Shown piece after piece: positions 7,361 to 10,195 of a stretch of DNA of 10,195 nucleotides. A program made the position numbers and the translations under genes. The notes beneath the pieces were generated by a model. The model did no database searches. It had not been told where the DNA came from and saw nothing but the letters and a program-made list of their open reading frames with translations. Origin of the DNA: an uncultured Eubacteriales bacterium (GTDB lineage: Bacteria; Bacillota; Clostridia; Oscillospirales; Acutalibacteraceae); contig ONSE01000177.1 in assembly GCA_900320415.1 (NCBI GenBank), positions 1 through 10,195 on the forward strand, read 5' to 3'. Position 1 is the stretch's first letter. Each line of letters opens with the position of its first letter.

Positions 7361-7387
7361 GAATTTGAGAAAAAGAGGTATATTGAA

Positions 7388-7876
7388 ATGAAAAAAACAA
7401 TTGCTTTACTGGCTGCTTGCCTGATGGCTGCTACTGCTTTCGTCGGCTGCTCCAACAACGCGAATTCCTCAAGCGCTGCCGCTGAGACTACCGTTGCCGC
7501 TGAGGCTGACGCTGACGCAGAGGCTACCACAGCCGCTGAAGCTGATGAGGAGACTCCCGACATCGCCGGCGTATGGGTTTCCACCGGTTACGTCACTGCG
7601 GACGGCACTGCTTACAGCACTGCGGAGTATGCTGAGGCGAACGGCGTTGACGAGGACACCGTAACTGTTGCTTACACCTTTGACGGCAATGGCAAGGCTA
7701 CCTGCACCGCTCTGGGCGCTTCCGTAGAGGGTACCTACACCTTCGACGGCAAGAAGCTCGAGACCAAGTTTGAGGGCAGTGCTCCCGTATTCGAGTATGA
7801 CGCGGAGAAGGATATTCTCGCTAACCTTGACGAGGCAAGCGGTGTCACCTCCGTTATGGGCAGAGTTAAGGACTAA
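7388..7876 (+). CDS. Small secreted lipoprotein of unknown function
   Basis: A 162-residue exported lipoprotein. MKKTIALLAACLMAATAFVG is a signal peptide ending in a lipobox-like FVGC, with Cys21 the lipidated residue. An Ala/Glu/Asp/Thr-rich linker (about 24-57) leads to a small, probably beta-rich domain: a GVWVSTGY stretch (61-68) and two similar strands, VAYTFDGNGKATC and GTYTFDGKKLETK, resemble a lipocalin-like or DUF5640-type fold. I do not assign a family. GAGG (7375-7378) lies 9 nt before the ATG. Codon use is skewed to GCT, GAG and ACT compared with the GCC/GCG-rich exporter genes, suggesting high expression. It is a single-gene unit with its own promoter, tandem LytTR-type box, 5' hairpin and strong terminator, beside a LytTR two-component system that may control it. 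Confidence 0.85.
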   Translation: MKKTIALLAACLMAATAFVGCSNNANSSSAAAETTVAAEADADAEATTAAEADEETPDIAGVWVSTGYVTADGTAYSTAEYAEANGVDEDTVTVAYTFDGNGKATCTALGASVEGTYTFDGKKLETKFEGSAPVFEYDAEKDILANLDEASGVTSVMGRVKD

Positions 7877-7902
7877 TCTTAAACCGACATACAGCTGAAT
7901 CC

Positions 7903-7943
7903 ATCGGCGGTTGTTCACCTTGTGACAGCCGTCGATTTTTTTG
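7903..7943 (+). terminator. Strong rho-independent terminator of the lipoprotein gene
   Basis: The left arm 7903-7917 (ATCGGCGGTTGT then TCAC) pairs with GTGACAGCCGTCGAT (7922-7936), using two G-U pairs and one bulged T, and is followed by seven Ts (7936-7942). It separates the lipoprotein from the two-component genes. Confidence 0.9.
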
Positions 7944-7951
7944 TTTTTTGA

Positions 7952-7980
7952 TTGAAAAGCAGGTCTGAGAGTGGTAAAAT
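7952..7980 (+). promoter_or_regulatory. Promoter of the two-component operon
   Basis: TTGAAA (7952-7957), a 17-bp spacer, and TAAAAT (7975-7980) preceded by TGG (extended -10). It starts directly after the lipoprotein terminator. No copy of the GGGACGAACGGT repeat is near it, so autoregulation through that box is not evident. Confidence 0.75.
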
Positions 7981-8011
7981 GGTAACAGAAACCAAAGAGG
8001 AAGGAATTTCT

Positions 8012-8725
8012 ATGAAAATAGCCATCGTTGACGACAACCGCGCAGAACAAATCCGGCTCCATGAATTCATCTGCCTCTGGGCGCAGAAAACGGACAGCGC
8101 TGTCGAAACAGAGTTTTTTGACAACGGAGACAGCTTCGCGCGGACGATAACGGCAAAAAGCTTCGACCTCGTCTTTATGGATATCCTCATGCAGGGGACA
8201 AACGGGATAATGACGGCGCGCCGCCTGCGGGAAACAGATCTCAGCACCCTGCTGGTATTCATCACCTCCAGTCCCGAATTCATGGCGCAGGCGTTCCCCT
8301 GCCACGCGTTCGACTATGTGACCAAGCCCTACACCGAACGGCGTATCGCGGAGGTGCTCGATGAAGCGTGCCGCGCGCTGGGAAAGCGCGCCGAGGTCAT
8401 CCAGATCGGGGCGGAGAAATTTCTGCTCTCCGATATTCTCTACGTCCTCTCCGACTCCAACTACTGCGAGGTCCACACCAGGACCGCTCAAAAAAAGGTG
8501 CGCATCTCCTTTACGGAGCTTTCACGGATACTCGCGGCATATCCTCCGTTCGCGGTCATCGGAAGGGGTGTTGTCGTCAACTTTGACTACACCTCCCACA
8601 TCAGCGGCTGCGACTGCGTGATGTCCAACGGCGACAAGGTGCCGGTCAGCAGAAGAAAAATCAAAGAGACCGAGCAGGCGTTTCTGGATCGACAGTTCAG
8701 CAGAATGCTCGCGGAAGGAAACTGA
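8012..8725 (+). CDS. LytTR-family two-component response regulator
   Basis: A 237-residue regulator of the AgrA/LytR type. The receiver domain (about 1-122) shows the acidic pair Asp7-Asp8, phospho-acceptor Asp57 in FMDILM, Thr85 in FITSS and Lys105 in TKPY. The LytTR DNA-binding domain (about 128-230) shows ILYVLSDSNYCEVHT, then GRGVVVNFDYTSHI and VPVSRRKIKE, where related proteins have the conserved 'R.y.vN..yI' and 'iPvSR' patterns. It should bind direct-repeat LytTR boxes when phosphorylated by the kinase encoded 2 bp downstream. ATG 8012 has GGAAGGA 6 nt upstream; the frame is open further up to 7952 but that part overlaps the promoter. Its likely target is the tandem box at 7272-7303; that is inference. 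Confidence 0.93.
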   Translation: MKIAIVDDNRAEQIRLHEFICLWAQKTDSAVETEFFDNGDSFARTITAKSFDLVFMDILMQGTNGIMTARRLRETDLSTLLVFITSSPEFMAQAFPCHAFDYVTKPYTERRIAEVLDEACRALGKRAEVIQIGAEKFLLSDILYVLSDSNYCEVHTRTAQKKVRISFTELSRILAAYPPFAVIGRGVVVNFDYTSHISGCDCVMSNGDKVPVSRRKIKETEQAFLDRQFSRMLAEGN

Positions 8726-8727
8726 CA

Positions 8728-10029
8728 ATGAATATGACACGGTTTTTACTGGATTGCTTTGACTATGCCATCTTTCTCCCCGCTGCTGTCCTGTGTATTC
8801 TCCCCGTACTGCGGCACAGCAGGATCAGGCTGAACATTCTTCTGCCCGTCACCTTCTCGGGACTCATTTTGCTGACCCTGCTGATGGCTTTTACCCGGTC
8901 AGCGCTGAACATCGACCCCAATATCCCGCTTTTGATCGCCCTGCTCCCCTCCTTTCTCTGCTATCTGGCGGCTTTTGACGTCAGCAGACTCAAGCTGTGG
9001 TATATTTTCATTTCCTCCGTTGCGGTGTTTTCCTTCGGCGGACTCTCCACCCACTATGTGGAGGCGATGCTGGATTCCGAGAGCGAGGAGCTGATTTCCT
9101 GCTCCATCAAATGGGGTGTTTCTCTGCTGTTTCTGGCGGCGGAGGCTCTCTTCCTGAAGAAGCTGCGCTGGCTGCTGGACAACGATTATGTCAACGTCAT
9201 CTGGAAATTTGTGTGGCTGGTCCCGGCGATGATAACCGTTTTTAACTTCATCATGATTCCCGTGGATTACGAGAATGTGCGCGTGGGACGGATTTTCCAG
9301 ATGTACCTTATGTACCAATTCACGCTGGTGACCTTCTTTATCTTTTTCCTGATTATGCAGTACGGCATCGCGCGCGCCATCACGGTCAAAACCGAAGCCG
9401 AGCGCAACTCGCAGATCCTCGGCACGCAGGCGGCGCAGTATGAAAAGCTGAAAAAATACATGGACAGCACGGCGCGGCTGCGGCACGATTTCTTTTTTCT
9501 GGCAAAGACGGCGCAGTCTCTCGCGGCGGAGGGAGAAAACGAACAGCTGCGGCAGCTGCTCAACGATTACTGCGCGGAGCTCGACGCCAACGCCGCCCCT
9601 GTTAATTACTGCGAAAACACGGCACTCAACGCGCTGACGTCATACTACGCGGAGGAAGCCCGACGGCAGGACATCTCCTTTACCGCGAGGCTGAATGTGG
9701 CACAGGACATCTCCTGCTCCGATTATGAGCTTTGCTCGATCGTCGGCAATATCCTGGACAACGCGGTCGCCGCCGCGGCAAATGTCAGGAACCGGCAGCC
9801 CGCCATACGTTTCGTCGCCGACACCAAGCCCAACGGTGATCTGTATCTCGCCGTTTCCAACTCCAAAAAAACAGCGAACGGCTCTTTTGAAACCGTTCGC
9901 TGTTTTTGTCTGCATGAGTATTTATCCGTTCAAACGCCTTTCGATTTCCTGTTCCCCGCAAAATCCGACCGACGCGCCGTTGCTGCCGATTTTGATTCCC
10001 GCAAAGACAACAGCTCTCCGAAGAGCTGA
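8728..10029 (+). CDS. GHKL-type sensor histidine kinase (AgrC/LytS-like), ATPase domain apparently truncated
   Basis: A 433-codon frame starting 2 bp after the response regulator stop, with GGAAGGA upstream. The N-terminal half is a membrane sensor with about six helices (roughly 10-28, 36-56, 65-82, 91-107, 127-143 and 160-178) and a further one at 192-213. The dimerisation region holds the phospho-acceptor His253 in ARLRHDFFF. The GHKL ATPase has an N-box, SIVGNILDNAV, with Asn341 and Asn345, and a strand DLYLAVSNS to residue 379. Normally a G-box (GxGL or HGIGL) follows within 20-30 residues, but none is present in any frame. From residue 380 the frame runs through a perfect terminator hairpin and then unrelated sequence to a TGA at 10027. 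The kinase is probably truncated and may be unable to bind ATP. The true functional end is near base 9864. Confidence 0.8.
   Translation: MNMTRFLLDCFDYAIFLPAAVLCILPVLRHSRIRLNILLPVTFSGLILLTLLMAFTRSALNIDPNIPLLIALLPSFLCYLAAFDVSRLKLWYIFISSVAVFSFGGLSTHYVEAMLDSESEELISCSIKWGVSLLFLAAEALFLKKLRWLLDNDYVNVIWKFVWLVPAMITVFNFIMIPVDYENVRVGRIFQMYLMYQFTLVTFFIFFLIMQYGIARAITVKTEAERNSQILGTQAAQYEKLKKYMDSTARLRHDFFFLAKTAQSLAAEGENEQLRQLLNDYCAELDANAAPVNYCENTALNALTSYYAEEARRQDISFTARLNVAQDISCSDYELCSIVGNILDNAVAAAANVRNRQPAIRFVADTKPNGDLYLAVSNSKKTANGSFETVRCFCLHEYLSVQTPFDFLFPAKSDRRAVAADFDSRKDNSSPKS
9867..9907. terminator. Perfect bidirectional terminator inside the 3' end of the kinase frame
   Basis: AAAAACAGCGAACGG (9867-9881) and CCGTTCGCTGTTTTT (9893-9907) form a 15-bp perfect stem with an 11-nt loop and terminal U-runs on both strands. 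On the minus strand it lies 14 nt after a TAA at 9922-9924. It looks like an ordinary intergenic terminator between convergent genes, yet the plus-strand kinase frame stays open through it. Confidence 0.85.
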
Positions 10030-10053
10030 CGCCGCGGTCACGCCGTGCCGCAC
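9922..10053 (-). other. Open minus-strand frame ending just before the terminator; possible gene tail or frameshifted remnant
   Basis: Between the DUF3795 stop (10038) and the terminator, one minus-strand frame reads 43 codons from a GTG at 10053 to TAA at 9922-9924, including AVVFAGIKIGSNGASVGF and ending ERRLNG. The stop is 14 nt from the terminator stem, as for a real 3' end, and the residue mix looks protein-like. No ribosome binding site precedes the GTG, and it overlaps the end of the DUF3795 frame by 16 bp. It may be the true C-terminus of the upstream gene after a frameshift, a remnant of another gene, or chance. I do not recognise the sequence. Confidence 0.3.
10011..10028 (-). terminator. 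Small hairpin after the DUF3795 stop codon
   Basis: CAGCTCT (10011-10017) and AGAGCTG (10022-10028) form a 7-bp stem. On the minus strand the loop is TCGG and TTGTCTTT follows. It is 10 nt after the DUF3795 stop, so it may be a weak terminator. Confidence 0.35.
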
Positions 10054-10195
10054 GTATCAGACAGCAGTTGAAGATTATCGGCAGCTTCGTCGCTGTTGTC
10101 ATGTATCGTCCTGACCGTCCGGCAGCCGGACAATTCCGCACACTCCGCGCACGTCTTAAAGCCTTTGCCCAGTGCGCAACTGCGGATTTCACAGA
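10038..10195 (-). CDS. DUF3795 family protein, C-terminal part; 5' end outside window
   Basis: A minus-strand frame entering at the window edge encodes 51 complete codons to the TGA at 10040-10038. It begins CEIRSCALGKGFKTCAEC and has cysteines at 1, 6, 15, 18, 24 and 48 of the visible part. The C-E-I-R-x-C-A, G-F-K-x-C-A-E-C pattern is typical of DUF3795 proteins, small cysteine-rich proteins common in Clostridia and suspected to bind metal or zinc; their function is not established. The start and the first cysteine cluster are outside the window. It runs toward the kinase gene. After its stop another frame stays open (9922-10053), so a frameshift near 10038-10055 cannot be excluded. Confidence 0.75.
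   Translation of the reverse strand, partial: CEIRSCALGKGFKTCAECAELSGCRTVRTIHDNSDEAADNLQLLSDTCGTA

Noticed and set aside
7469..8491. Minus-strand open frame of 340 codons across the lipoprotein and response regulator genes
   Set aside because: It lies antisense to two well-supported genes, crosses a strong terminator and a promoter, lacks a ribosome binding site and resembles no family; it is a product of GC-rich codon structure.
9874..9902. GCGAACGG and CCGTTCGC as possible further LytTR boxes
   Set aside because: They are the two arms of a perfect terminator stem in inverted orientation, not direct repeats near a promoter; the similarity to the 7272-7303 repeats is likely chance.

Overview
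The window looks like a chromosomal segment of a moderately GC-rich member of the Clostridia, most likely a Ruminococcus-like gut or rumen organism (Oscillospiraceae). The grounds are a C-terminal type I dockerin with the duplicated 'TAIQMY' motif behind a BspA-type leucine-rich repeat, strong AGGAGG-type ribosome binding sites, sigma-A-type promoters, compact terminator-separated genes, and Gram-positive families (YknXYZ/MacAB-like ABC export, LytTR/GHKL two-component system, DUF3795). No rRNA, tRNA, CRISPR array or insertion sequence was seen.

Layout. 2-340: 3' end of a secreted LRR-dockerin protein, followed by a strong terminator. 398-1334: a patatin-like phospholipase with its own consensus promoter and a leader hairpin. 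1356-1392: a bidirectional terminator shared with a convergent six-segment membrane protein (1418-2092, minus). 2093-2310: a divergent promoter region. 2311-2637: a TfoX N-terminal-domain protein. 2664-7137: a four-gene operon of adaptor 1, ABC ATPase, adaptor 2 and FtsX/MacB-type permease, whose promoter lies over a group of TATTGT half-sites. 7138-7387: an intergenic region with two hairpins and then an exact 12-bp direct repeat beside a promoter. 7388-7876: a small, apparently highly expressed lipoprotein. 8012-8725 and 8728-10029: a LytTR response regulator and a GHKL-type histidine kinase. The last 160 bases hold the 3' part of a DUF3795 gene on the minus strand.

How the parts may work together. 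The four-gene operon should build an inner-membrane ABC exporter or membrane-stress machine with two different adaptor subunits, one of which has a Pro/Thr/Glu-rich segment in the middle of its helical hairpin. Next to it is a two-component system whose regulator carries a LytTR DNA-binding domain. Immediately upstream of the lipoprotein promoter, the minus strand reads ACCGTTCGT twice, 20 bp apart. Each copy fits the published LytTR half-site consensus, so the lipoprotein is the best candidate target of the adjacent regulator.

The kinase is odd. Its ATPase domain has an N-box but loses homology just before the expected G-box, exactly where a perfect 15-bp terminator stem starts inside the reading frame. 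This suggests a 3' deletion that fused the kinase gene to the tail of the convergent DUF3795 locus, or an assembly junction. If the terminator works, most kinase transcripts would end without a stop codon.
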